64,000 bases of DNA, taken from the NCBI GenBank assembly GCA_034008185.1, contig CM067082.1, positions 125,303,988-125,367,987 on the forward strand, given 5' to 3'. The translations under genes were made by a program, and so were the position numbers. The stretch's first letter is position 1. Each line of letters begins with the position of its first letter. Below, one piece after another: positions 1 to 12,243 of this stretch. The DNA comes from Gorsachius magnificus. Taxonomy: Eukaryota > Chordata > Aves > Pelecaniformes > Ardeidae. Under the pieces are notes generated by a model. The model was not told where the DNA came from. It did no database searches and worked only from the letters and a program-made list of their open reading frames with translations.

Positions 1-3000
1 GCCCAAAAAATATCATCATGTAACTAACAAATATCATATTTTGGTTACAATATCAGATGGGCAGAGCTTGTTACCTCCCAGCAGATTAACCTTTGAATCT
101 TTACCGATTCATTAACTGTGCACATCAGTCACCAGATTTCAGTAAAATTTATTGCAATTAAGCATTGCAGTGCTGTGGAGGCTGAATAGGATTCTCCGTT
201 ATCAGTACCATTAATGGCTTTCTGAACTGTTGCCAGTTCATTCACCCCACCCAGCTTTCAATAATAAAATAATTTTGACAGAGGGCCCATGTTTCAACAT
301 TTTTAATAAAAACAAAATAAAAAAACCATCAGTAACAGAGCAGTAAAATTTTCCCTCTCTTTCCTCTTTGCCAAAACTAACAGAAAGGAAAATGTCAGCC
401 TGGCTTGACTCCAAGAAAGAAGGAAATTGAATGGTCTTAGTTCTTATTCTTTGACTAGTAGCATTGTGTACATAGAAGACTTGACTCTTGGGCTCATTTT
501 GACGGATCTGAAACACAGATAAGAATGTAGAAGACTAGATTCTGTAATTTATAGGCAATGATTCTGTTTAAGATCTTTCAGTACCACATAACAAATCAAC
601 GTGATTTAGAAAATAACATGGTTTCTGCCATTGACATAAGCCATATGTGAACTGCTAAGCTACTATGTAAGCCACAGCTATAAATTTTAGTCAGCAGGAG
701 GAGATTCTTTATGCTTTTCTGCTCAAAACTATTTGATCCATTATCAACGTTTTGAATGAGTCCTTGCTAAATTGCAGTCTGGTAATGTGCTGGAATGTCT
801 CTCTTACGCTAAGAGAAGATAGAAGGCTGTCTTCCACTCAGTTTTCTATGTAACTCGCTCACTTGAACATTTTAAATGAGGTCAAAATTGTATCTTACAA
901 TCCTGTTAATATGCTGCAGTCATGTAGTGATAACGGATTAAAACCTCACTGATTATATTGCATATGATCTGTCCAAATAATAATAATGAATGGTCAGCAA
1001 CACAAAGCCTAGTCAGTAGAAGAGCTAAGTAGCTGTAACAGACTGAAACAGAAAATAAGTGGCCAGAGTCTTCCCTAAAAAGTTTGAGGTTTCAAATTCT
1101 GTCTGAACTTCTTTGTGAACTTCATGTTTTCTTGTGCTTCCCTTGTGCATCTGAGATTTCCGGCAATTTGATGACATAAAATGGAAGAGTAAACATTCAT
1201 ATAACAAAAGTGTATAATGCCCACCTCTAAGGTAGGCTTCTTTGGGCCAGAAGAGTCCCATTTGACATGTCGGAGGCCAAATCTTCAAGTACATTAAGAG
1301 GCAAAATCCTGCACTTCCACACATGCTCATTTGCACATACAGGTGTTCAACCAATGTATGCAAACTTTACAGGAAAATGAGTTTTTTCTCTCACTGAGAC
1401 TAGAGTATGAGGGAGCTCAGTGAGACTTCCCAGCAGAAGGAGGCAGTGTGGAATGGGGTCCTTCTGCTCAACGTTGGACACTTACCTGGGTTGTTCTACT
1501 CAGTCTCTGCGGTTATTGATAAGAAACAAGTACTCTCAGAGAGTGGTTCGGGTCTTAGTTTGATCGATTACTACCTGGAAACACCTCTTGGGGCAAAGAA
1601 TTTCCCTGCTGAAGCTGCCTCAGGTAACTGTTTTCTGTGGGATGGGATAAATCTGTGCCTAGAAATCTCTGCACTGTTCCCCTAAAATGCAAGCATCTGA
1701 AACAGCGTGACTGTTTCAGGGGTGGGAAGGAGGGAATGGGATTTATCTCCCCTAACCATATCATCAAATGCTGTGGAATGGGTCTCTCTGGAGGGACATC
1801 CCTCATCCCTACTGGCTAGACACAATTGCAAGTAAATACTATTTATGCAAGGCTTCAGAGCCCAATACTCAGTGCATCCACGTCATTAAAATAGTGCTTG
1901 AGTGGGAAGTGGGTGGAATAATCAGTTTATTTGTCCCAGGGACACCGAGTTCCTGGGGCCAGTTGTTCTCTACCTCCTGCATCTTGGTGCATCTCTTCAC
2001 TGCACTGTTTCCAAGCCAGAGAAAAATGAGGCACAATCCGTTCCCCTTTCTGCCATGCCCTAGTTTTCTAAAGAAAAAAAAATCCAGGCACATGAGGTTG
2101 AGGGAGCTATGACACACCGCCTTGGTCTCCTGTCTGGATGAATGGTGCTCTCCAGCTCTGCCGTTTACAGGAAATTCGTACACTTTAAATGCAAAGTTGA
2201 CTGCCTTATCAGGGTCATGTCTTGCTTCTAATGCAGAATTACCATAGCACCCTGTCTTGAAATAGGAGAGCCCAAGGGAATTATGGTACAAGCTAGCCCA
2301 CGATTTCTTGAATCCTAGCTCAGCAGTCACTCAGCCTGGTTTCTACATCCCTGGTGTAGAAATCCAGCTGCATGCAGCTTTGAAAAGGTGATCTGCAAAT
2401 CTCTTTGTGATGTGAATAAAATAAATAGCTAGCACAAACTCAGAGTGTTTCTGGTGTGTGCATTTATTTTGTTTATTAAAAAAATTGTGTGCTCTTTTAA
2501 CAAAGCACAGTGTTTGGAAGCAGATCTGGTGAAAGGAAATGAGAACAGATTTCTGAAGGTGAAGGGATGCTAGGAGAGGACCTGTTATAACTCTTAAACA
2601 AACAATACCAGAGGTCAAACATTTCTTTCTCATCACTGGCCCATGAAATAGTTTTGGGAAATCTACTGATTGGGAAAGTATTTGGTCTGGCCCTGTAATA
2701 GTGTTACTGACCCTGGCCGTTAGCAGAATACTGGCTCTTACAGTGTGGATGTCACTTTGGCTATTAAAATATTAAAATAATATGAGCTATTGAGTGTTAA
2801 TGCTGTGCAACTTCAATAGCTTGTGAAGATTAAAGGAAAATTAGCATTTGTGTCACTTCCATGGGCTAGGCTTTCACGAGAAGCCATTCCAGTCACATGG
2901 CATCATCAGCTCCTGGTTTTGTACACCCAAAAAAAAAGGAGGAGAGAGATTTCAATAGATTAACTAAGTGAAGAAAATATCAGTCTCTCAAAGCAAGTAA

Positions 3001-3258
3001 TTTCAGAACATCTAATTCCCTGTGGAAAATCGCTTACACATTTAGGAAAAGATATCAGGAAGCTTAAAGATGCAAACAGGACATTAGTGAGATTTAAAAA
3101 AGTGGCTAACTTGCCTAAGAGCTTCTGAAAAGCTCACTAAGTGCTTGTTCATATAGATCTAATTTCCATTAATTTCAGCAGAATTTAGGCACTGATCAGT
3201 TTGAGGTCCCAGTCACTACACAGTATTGGAATTACACCTGGAGGAAGAAGAAGAAGGC
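1..3258. other. Intergenic AT-rich unique sequence
   Basis: No gene, RNA gene or recognisable mobile element is visible here. The longest open frame is 153 codons on the minus strand at 1869-2330. It has no motif I recognise, low-complexity phenylalanine runs from an A-tract, and no promoter or splice context, so I treat it as chance. A short A-tract lies near 2929-2938. Confidence 0.7.
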
Positions 3259-3877
3259 GGCCAACCGTACCCTGGGCTGCATCAGAAGTGTGGCCAGCAG
3301 GTCAAGGGAGGTGATTCTGCCCCTCTACTCTGCTCTGGTGAGACCTCACCTGGAGCACTCCATCCAGCTCTGGAGCCCTCAGCACAGGAAGGACATGGAA
3401 CTGTTGGAGCGGGTCCAGAGGAGGGCTACTAAAATGATCTGAGGGCTGGAGCACCTCTCCTATGAGGACAGGCTGAGACAGTTGGGGTTCTTCAGCCTGG
3501 AGAAGAGAAGGCTCCAGGGAGACCTGATTACAGCCTTTCAGTATCTGAAGGGGGCCTATAGGAAAGATGGGGAAAATCTTTTTAGTAGGGCCAGCTGTGT
3601 CAGGACAAGGGGTAAGGGTTTTAAACTAAACCAGGGTAGGTTTAGACTAGATATAAGGAAGAAATTTTTTACAATGAGGATGGTAAAACACTGGAACAGG
3701 TTGCCCAGAGAGGTAGTGGAGGCCCCATCCCTGGAAACATTCAAGGCCAGGTTGGACGGGGCTCTGAGCAACCTGATCTAGTTAGTGGTGTCCCTGCTCA
3801 CTGCAGGGGGGTTGGGCTAGATGACCTCTAGGGGTCCCTTCCAACCTAAAACATTCTATGATTCTATGATTCTATGA
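3259..3877 (+). mobile_element. CR1 LINE, 5'-truncated 3' end
   Basis: This is the 3' end of a CR1 non-LTR retrotransposon. The frame at 3482-3781 encodes the C-terminal tail of ORF2, with the family hallmarks [24 protein letters not shown] and [13 protein letters not shown]. The 3' UTR then reads GGGCTAGATGACCTCTAGGGG in essence, and the element ends at 3853-3877 in three copies of the octamer ATTCTATG, the characteristic CR1 tail. The 5' part, including the whole reverse-transcriptase core, is missing, as is usual for CR1. An in-frame stop near 3440 breaks the upstream coding part. It is a dead copy. Confidence 0.93.
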
Positions 3878-6800
3878 AGAAGAATAAAAAGAACCCATTT
3901 TTCTGGTGGGTCTCTCTTCACCACAAAAAAAAAAAAAAATTACAGCAAGCTTTCTAAATATATTTAAGCACTTTCTATACAATTAAATACCTGAGAGGAT
4001 TTTCAAACTAGCTCAGCTGAAGTCAGCTATTTTTCAAAGTCCTGTTCAGCCCTGGATTCATCATACCTAACTTTAAGCTATTACCTGAGATGGTTAACTC
4101 CAGTGCTCAATCTCTTTATATTTTCTTCACAGCCAACAAGCGTAGTCAGACACCTACAGCTAGACCATAGGAGAGCTCTCTCACTCTTGGGTGTCAGGGG
4201 TGCCTAAGGCAAAATAACTTAGATGTGTCAACCTCTACCTAACAGAAAGGGAGGTGAATTGTGGTCTACAGCTGCAAAAGAACCTCACCACCTTTCAAAA
4301 TATGGCCTTGGACCATATCTCTACATCAAGGTCTGAAAGAAGATGGTCTTTGTTTCATAGCAGGGACATGTTGTTAGGCAATGAACTCTGTTTAAAAAAA
4401 AAAAAGATAGGGGATACACCGTCTCCTCAGTTCTACCCAACCAAGCTCCTCTCCTATGGCCAGCAAGAGTTAATTCTGACTTAAGCAAAAGCAGAGTTTT
4501 TACCTTTGTGAGTTGTAACTCCTACCGAACGTAATCAAAAAAGTGGTAGGAGGTAGGCAAAATTTCCCATTTAAATCAGTAAAGGATATATGTTCTCTAT
4601 AATAGTTCAATAGATTGTCTTAAAATTTACCCTGCTGGAACCTGAGTTGCAAATGCAGAACATCCTGCTCCCCCACCTCCACCACCTGTAATAAGAGCCA
4701 AATAGTCAAGCACAGACTAGTTCATATCTCAAAGCTCCAGGTCCTCCAAACTCCTTGAATCTTTGCTCTCTACATGGTATTTGCTATGAGTTTTGGTTCA
4801 GAGCAAAGCAGATAAATGGTTCCTCTTATTGAGTATTCCATGGTCTTTCTGTGATGTAACATCTGTCAGAAAGTTATAGATTGATGTTTCAGTTTTATGC
4901 AGTACTGTGGTCTTTGGCCTCAGAACTAAAACCAAAATAAATGTGAGCATTTTTGGACCTTTTGCTAAAACTACGCTATGCATTCCTTTAATCTTTCTTT
5001 CTAGAGACACTGTACAATAGTTTCCTTGTTTTAGACCTTCAGCATTGCTGACATTAATGCAATTATTTTTGACAAGTTGAAAATCTTCCTGTAATTGAGT
5101 TTCTATTTGACTTTAATGTTTGCCCCATTTGGAAGGCCCTGTTAACAGATTTCAAGCTGTGATAATAATATTTCCTTCCTCTATTATCAAACGTTCTAAT
5201 CTGTTTTCTTTCCAGATCACCACTGCTCAAAACGGCCGTGAGATATTTTTCAAAAGGGGGAAAAGGTCCTCTTTTCAAAAGCTTAGGGTTTGGGGATTTA
5301 ATTTTTTTTTTTTTTAACATATATCCAAATGACACAGTGAGTCTCAAATAAAACAAGTCAGCAAGACTGGAAGCACAAAGTTAGATTTTAACACAGCAAT
5401 GTTTACTTAGCACCTTTCATAAAACAGTACCATTTGTTAAAAGTAGTCTCTATAATTTATGCATCATAAATTAACTGATATAGGCACAATGAAATATAGG
5501 TTTGCTGAAAGCATTTTTCTCAGCTGTAAGTGCTATAAAAGTCACATAACAGTTACATTTAAAATAACTTTCCCCCCAAAGTTCTCTTCCTTGGAATATT
5601 TTCCTTTTCTTGTATGATGTTTCTTATTTCTACACTCAAGGTTACATTAAAGAATGCAAAAATTAAAGACTTCAATCTTTACCAGTACAAATTTCCTGAA
5701 CTGTCACTCACAGAAGTTATTGCCACAAACTTTCTCTTTTAAGGCACACTGACGATGAAGTTATCGTTTTGGTTTCAACATGATTTTCCTTTTTTCCTGG
5801 CAGGGTTGCTTCAAGTCATTTACTCTGAATTATCCATGCCAGAGTATAACCATGTTACTCTAAAAAATAGACTCTGGGGTCTTTGTGACTATCTGATAAT
5901 TTGAGTTTAAAAGAAAAAAATATCAACCTTCAACTCTGACTGCAAACCTCTGCTTTTAGAAAGTGCAATTTGTGAAACAATGTGCAGGTATTAGAGGCAA
6001 AATTGTTTTTCCCTCTACTCACTATTCTGACTGATATTTAAGGCATAAAAGATAAAGCAAGGTTTTAATAGAAATCCCTGCCAAATCAGCCAAACAAAGG
6101 GCAGTTTCATAGAGAAAGATTGTTTTTAAGTACTGCCTACTCCAAACCCTTGTTCTTGGGTTACATCAGCTGGTGGTCACCTAGACCAGCAGCTTTGGCA
6201 AGGATGTATACTACCATTCAAGTAGCACCCAAGATATGCATACCGGCACTCATTTAAAGTATTAGTCAGATTTGTCATGCATTTTTAAGGGTGTATGGAA
6301 GTTGGAATCAGATGAGAGAGGCAGTAAGGTATGATCTCAGCTATTCTTTCATTGATGCAATTATTGGCAATTGCTCTGACGCCCCTTCTCTGCAAAATTC
6401 AAAAGCAAATCCTCTCATCACCAATGTAGAAAACCCGAGACATAACTCTAAGGACATAATTATTATGTTCATGGTCTATGGGAAAATGGCTACGCTATGC
6501 TTAGCCCCTGTGTGTTTCCTTTGCCTTGTATACAAAATGTTTAATAGGAAGGGGAAAGATCCTCTTGGAAGAGGGCTGACCCAGATTTCTGCCATGGATA
6601 TATAGGAGCAGCAATGAAGAATATTAAAATCTAAGGCCTCAATAATCCTTGGGAATTGCTCTGAAGCTGCTTCTGGGGACTGTGCATAATCACTCCTCTT
6701 TCCCATCTTGCCGTTTCCCTTGGCTCCTCAACACACTGCCACCAGACTGAAGCCGTACACCAGAGAGAACGGTTGCCTTTGCAAGAGTTATAGTCAATAG

Positions 6801-8650
6801 AAAAGCCACCAACTGTCCCCATGTTGAGGAGAAATGTAGCCATGAGACTTTTGATGAAAGGTGGAATTATAGTACATCACAAACTTCTTTAGCTAATGAC
6901 AAAATAGTAATGCACTGTGTTTCATTGCCATCTGGGTTTCATTAATAGATTATGTTACAGAACTTGTTTCCATTAACAAATAAAGAAATGCTTATTTGCT
7001 ACATCTTGTCAAATAACATAAAAACCGATTTGCACATACATACAGAAATAAATGACTCAAATTCAGTTTGGCATGATTCATGATCCTGCTTATCACCAGA
7101 TACTCCATTTTGTGCTGGTATTCATAAAAATGCCCACCAACCTCCCCAGATTTCCAAGCGTGTGCCAGAAACGCACTGTTACTCATTCTTTGTTCTTTTT
7201 CCCTCATTAAAGAGGGCAATTCTTCTGATGGGGGAGCAGGAAGCATGACCCATTCCATGCTGCGACTGGAGAGCTTGAGAACTTTCAGGTCTGAAACCTG
7301 AGCAGGGAAGTGAGAAGGTGCAAACCCGCACACAGCAAAATGAACCCTGTGTGACACAAGAATGTGGAGGTTCACACAGGGCTGGTACTGGTATTTTAAG
7401 GCTGTGATGAATGCAGGGCAAAAAACACACCTTGCAGTGTTGGTGTAAAAGATTTTGGCGTTGGTATTTTGTCCCACAAATCTACAGCTTATACCTTTGC
7501 TCTAATCAGTGTATCAGTGTCACACTTATTGCAAAAACTTGTTGAAGCTTTCTTTACTATTGAACCCCAGAAATCTTAACTTATTTTTAAACATTAAAAT
7601 ATGTTTCTAAATATAATTTACATTGCCAGGAGGTTCTGTCACATAACCAGAAATGTACAGAAAAAAATTTCACAGAAGAAAAATGACTGGCAGAACTGAT
7701 AGTCCCAAAGACAGCTGTTCCCTCTTGCCTGCCTTTCCTATTAATGAGTCATTCTCTGTATAATAGCACCAGATAAAAGGGAATCTGGCTTGAGTAAATA
7801 AGCATGTACATAAAGATGATCTGGGTACAAAGTTTTCAGACACCTACCAATTTCTGGGCTGTGTTGTTAATATATGCAGTAGGCTGCTGAAACGTTTACT
7901 ATACTGCTCTTTGCAGCACGGCATTGTGAAGCAGTTAACACTTTTTCACATTATTGCTTTTTCTTTTTCTATTTACACATTTAACAATGCAGATTTCAGC
8001 TAATGAGCTAGAATGGGCATTCTGTACATGATTTTTTTTAACCTGCTGTTACTATATAAATTGCCCCTCAATGTCATTAGCTTTCATTGGCACCTTCTAA
8101 AATACCCAGGCTTGAAATTTTTGTAATTTAGGATTCCCTGGAGAAGAGTTCGGCTCTGAAGAACATTTATTTTAGCATTAGGAAAGATGAAAGCTACAAA
8201 GTTATTACAAGGCCTTAGCAACAGGAAATATAACTTACTGATTTTAAAAGACAGAACAGAAATCTGAAATATGAAAAACTGGAGAAATCTGTTTTAATGC
8301 ACGATCAAGCAAAACAGAGAGCAACTCACCAAACAGACTGGTGAGCATATTTGGCCACCAAAAATGGTACAATATAGAAATGAGCTTGTCTGAACAAATT
8401 TTATGCTGTATTAGCTGGCTGCATGAATCATAACATTAATCTAAACAGTGCCAGTAGTGCTAAATAATGCAGATATTTCTGCACATTCTGCTGCATTACA
8501 TGTTATGCAACACTGCACTGGATATAGGTTATAGAGGTATTATACAGTTTTAATTTGTCCTACACTCCACTCCCTTATTCTCCTGTAAGAGCATGCAAGA
8601 CAATCTTGTCCACAGTTGCCTAAAGAGGTTTTTTTATTCCAATGCCCCCA
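3878..8650. other. Intergenic unique sequence
   Basis: No recognisable gene or repeat. There are homopolymer runs (an A-tract near 3925-3938, a T-tract near 5301-5315). The longest open frame is 161 codons on the minus strand at 6992-7477; it resembles no family I know and has no supporting context. The segment is otherwise ordinary AT-rich intergenic DNA. Confidence 0.7.
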
Positions 8651-9567
8651 TACTGGACTAGGGGATTGACTGTACCCTCAGCAAGTTTGCAGATGACACT
8701 AAGCTGGGTGGAAGTATTGATCTGCTTGAGGGTAGGAAGGCTCTACAGAGGGACCTGGACAGGCTGGATCAATGAGCGGAGGTCAATTGTATGAGGTTCA
8801 ACAAGGCCAAGTGACGGGTCCTGCACTTCGGTCACAACAACCCCATACAGCATTACAGGCTTGGGGAAGAGTGGCTGGAAAGGTTCTTGGCAGAGAGGGA
8901 TCTGGGGGCACTGGTCAACAGCCAACTAAATATGAGCTAGCAGTGTGCCCAGGTGGCCAAGAAGGCCAATGGTATCCTGGCTTGTGTCAGAAATAGTATG
9001 ACCAGCAGGACCAGGGAAGCCATCCTTTCCCTGTACTGAGTACTCATGAGGCTGAGTACACCTCAAATGAGTACACCTCAAATACTGTGTTCGGTTTTGG
9101 GCCTCTCACAAGAAGAACATTGAGGCACTGGACCGTGTCCAGAGAAGGGCGACGAAGCTGGTGAGGGTTCTAGAGCACAAGTCTTATGAGGAGCATCTGA
9201 GGGAACTGGAGAAGAGGAGGCTCAGGGGAGACCTTATTGCCCTCTCCCTGAAAGGAGGTTGTAGCAAGGTGGGTGTTGGCCTCTTCTTCCAAGTAACAAG
9301 TGATAGGGTGAGAGGAAATGGCCTCAAGTTGCACCAGGGGAGGTTTAGGTTAAATATAAGGAAAAATTTCTTCACTGAAAGGGTTGTCAAACATTGGAAC
9401 GGGCTATCCAGGGAAGTGGTCGAGTCCCAATCCCTGGAGGTATTTAAAAGATGGGTAGATGAGGTGATTAGGGACATAGTTTAGTAGTGGACAGGTATGG
9501 CTGGACTCCATGATCTCAAAGGTCTTTTCCAACCTAATGATTCTATGATGCTATGATTCTATGATTA
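8651..9567 (+). mobile_element. CR1 LINE, 5'-truncated
   Basis: This CR1 copy begins inside ORF2 just before the reverse-transcriptase catalytic box: the codons around 8687-8700 give [11 protein letters not shown]. It continues through the ORF2 C-terminus (9161-9484, with [25 protein letters not shown] and [13 protein letters not shown]) into a 3' UTR and an imperfect octamer tail near 9539-9567. It carries in-frame stops (for example the TGA near 8774) and a 15-bp tandem duplication at 9054-9083, so it is inactive. Its sequence is clearly different from the 54785-56420 copy and looks older. Confidence 0.92.
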
Positions 9568-11565
9568 TATATTAGTTAACTGGTTTGTGATTTGAAAATT
9601 TGATTACACATGAGGCAACACTCAATGATCAATAAGGTTACAACTGACATATCATACACAAAACAAGATATCAAGTAACTTTATAAATGGAGTTTTTCTG
9701 TAGATGAGTACGGTTTGCCATTTTTGCACATTTTATCCTGGGGTTCTTTGTTTTTTATTTCTTGTCTTTTTGCATGATGGCATAGGTTTAACATTTGTGG
9801 TAAGGGATGGAACTGCTATTACTGAGTTTTGCCACTGTGTTGTGACTCATACCTACATGTGCTGCTTTCCCTTTATAAATAGATATTTCAGTCTCTGTCT
9901 TAATTGTGTCTCATCCTTTGTGAACTGATCTTGCTGAATATGCAGATTTATAAATATACTTGTGATAGCCTTAAATAAACTATTATGTTAGCTGTGCAAA
10001 AGGCAGACTTTTTTACACAGTTATATGCAAAAGCTCTTCAGATTCATATCAAGGACTTTGGATCTGATGATCTGATGTCATTTTGTCCTCCAATAACAAG
10101 ATGTCTTCTCTAAGGTACTTGCCTAGGCTCCATCCCAGTGGAGAGGGATAGCCACATCTAGGAGGTGATCTATCTCACATAGATGTCTTAGATTATGTCT
10201 AGGTTTCAGACTTAGCATATGTTGCTATGTCCATAGACAGCTTTTAAGGGTCCTGTGCCACTGTAGATGCTAGAAGGTTAGGAACATACAAAACCAGTGG
10301 AGTCAGGATTTCATTCTTCATAATACCCATGTGATTACTTAACTAGAATGACTACTTGAGTTTTTAAATATTCTTTATTATCCTTCTCTGATTCTATCAG
10401 TGCAGTTGTCAGCAGCCTGATTTTCTACATGTCATCTAAGATAGATGAGCAAAACTCATCTCAGAAGAGCGGATGCCTCAGAATAAATTATTCCATTTAC
10501 TTCTTCCATGAAGCTCCCAAATGGAAGCAGTGACTGATTCATTAATGTAATTTGTGGACTGGTCCCCTCTCTCATCTTGGCTGGCTTGCTGGTGACCAGC
10601 TGTGCTCTCTACAAATACCAGTAATTTTTCCTCCATATTTTCACATCTTTTCCATTTTTCTTCTAAAAACTTTTCTTTAAAAAATAAGGTTCCATCATAT
10701 TTTATTTTATTTTATTTTGAATTACCCAAGTAGGAGTGACATACAAGATGCAGTTCCAGTTATATCAGAAAGCCATGCATAAATTATTTGAGCTGCAGTG
10801 CTTCCTGACATGAAAACATGAAGCAACATGGAGATCAGACACTTATTCTCTCAGATTTTGTCTTTAATAGATGCAATGGCAGTTGTTTGGGAACATTAAA
10901 TTAATCAGACCCAGGATCTGCCTGCCTAAATCCACATAACTGAGGCTCAGCTACTGATCCAGACTGCCTGCTCGCCAGCACTATCTTATCACTGGTCTGA
11001 GAGTTTGCTAAGGACATTAAGTCAGGCATTACATACCTCATCCTGAAGGGTAAAAGGAAAATATAATGCCTACCTTTTACAACACATTTTAGCGGTTAGG
11101 TTATTTACCTACAGGGTCTGAGATCTAGGCGGTAGCTCTCATCCAATTGCTCGGGCTTGAAAACATGGTTTCTGCATCCACCCAGGCTGGATGGATAACA
11201 CTCTCCATCCCTCCTGGTGAAGCTGTGGCCCAGTGCAGCAAGGAGAGACAGAGCCATAGGGCTGGGGGACAAACATACCAAAAGGAAAACCCCAGTAGCC
11301 CAGGGAACAGAGGACGAACTATTCCTGACTTACTGTCACTGTTGTTTTGTTTTGTTTTGCTTTCATCCCCTGACATTCTAATGTAAAAAAGATTAATATT
11401 TGAAAGACAAGGGCTTGTGAACTCTGGACTAGCTTCTCTCTAAAGTACTGTCCTCTCTAGTACTGTCACCATGAGGATCAAGCTGTGTGTCTGCTGCTGG
11501 CTCGTCTCCTGGTGTTCCCTGAGGCAATGGTATACAAAGTTTTAACAGCGAAGTAAAACATTTAA
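9568..11565. other. Intergenic unique sequence
   Basis: No gene seen. It contains an (ATTTT)n run at 10699-10718 and a short TTTTG run near 11343-11360. A moderately GC-richer patch lies at about 11100-11330, but open frames there on both strands are under 85 codons and unrecognised. Confidence 0.65.
10699..10718. repeat. (ATTTT)n microsatellite
   Basis: Four consecutive pentamers of ATTTT. It has no poly-A-tailed element next to it, so it is a simple repeat rather than a retroelement tail. Confidence 0.85.
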
Positions 11566-11684
11566 GGACGGAAGGAAGGAAGGAAGGGAGGAAGGAGGGA
11601 GGGAGGGAGGGAGGGAGGGAGGGAGGAAGGAAGGAAGGAAGGAAGGAAGGAAGGAAGGGAAGGAGGGAGGGAGGGAGGGAGGGA
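11566..11684 (+). repeat. Polypurine (GGAA/GGGA)n microsatellite
   Basis: Positions 11570-11684 are purine only on the + strand. They alternate between GGAA blocks and GGGA blocks in the order GGAA, GGGA, GGAA, GGGA. The regular block structure shows expansion of two related tetramers. The minus-strand open frame across it encodes only Pro/Ser/Leu from the repeat and is not a gene. Such mirror-like purine tracts can adopt triplex (H-DNA) structures and are often length-polymorphic. Confidence 0.95.
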
Positions 11685-12016
11685 TAAGAGGTAAAATTAA
11701 CTGCACAACTTCATACCCTTTTAATATATACATATGTTCAGTGTGTTATGCCTCTAAAACTTCTAATGCTTAGCATAAAAAAAAATCTGCCTTTTGAATG
11801 CTTCTCTACCAGCAAATTCTTTAGATTTGAGACAGATGATCAAGTGCAGCTAGGGAAACGGCCACTTTGTCTCTAGTTCTGTTGCCCATTTCAGAGCTCT
11901 CTTTTCCATACTTTTACTATGTTGAACAGCCATCTCCAGTTGCTAGATGGCAGAAGCCAGGCAAAGTTGAACACTAGTGAAATGAGTATGGTCCATGCTA
12001 GCTGACACAGGGATTT
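11685..12016. other. Intergenic unique sequence
   Basis: Short AT-rich stretch between the purine microsatellite and the next CR1 fragment. I see no feature in it. Confidence 0.6.
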
Positions 12017-12243
12017 TCATAGAATTGTAGAATCATAGAATCATTTAGGTTGGAAAAGACCTTTAAGATCATCAAATCCAACCATTAACGTAATGCTGCC
12101 ATCCCACCACTAAACCATGTCCCTAAGCATCTTGTCTACCCATCTTTTAAATACCTCCAGGGATGGGCACTCGACTACTTCCTTGGGCAGCCCGTTCCAA
12201 TGCTTAACAACCCTTTCAGTGAAAACAAACAAAAAAAATTTTG
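12017..12243 (-). mobile_element. CR1 LINE, short 3' fragment
   Basis: Reverse-complement CR1 3' end. The left edge carries the octamer-type tail (TCATAGAATTGTAGAATCAT), followed by the antisense of the CR1 3' UTR (GGTTGGAAAAGACC, TCATCAAATCCAACCA) and the ORF2 C-terminus (GGCAGCCCGTTCCAATGCTT, CCCTTTCAGTGAA). Homology fades into an A-rich stretch after about 12228. Only about 200 bp remain. Confidence 0.9.

Noticed and set aside
1869..2330. 153-codon minus-strand frame
   Set aside because: No motif, A-tract-encoded phenylalanine run, no promoter or splice context; compatible with chance.
11542..11733. Pro/Ser/Leu-rich minus-strand frame
   Set aside because: Pure translation of the polypurine microsatellite.
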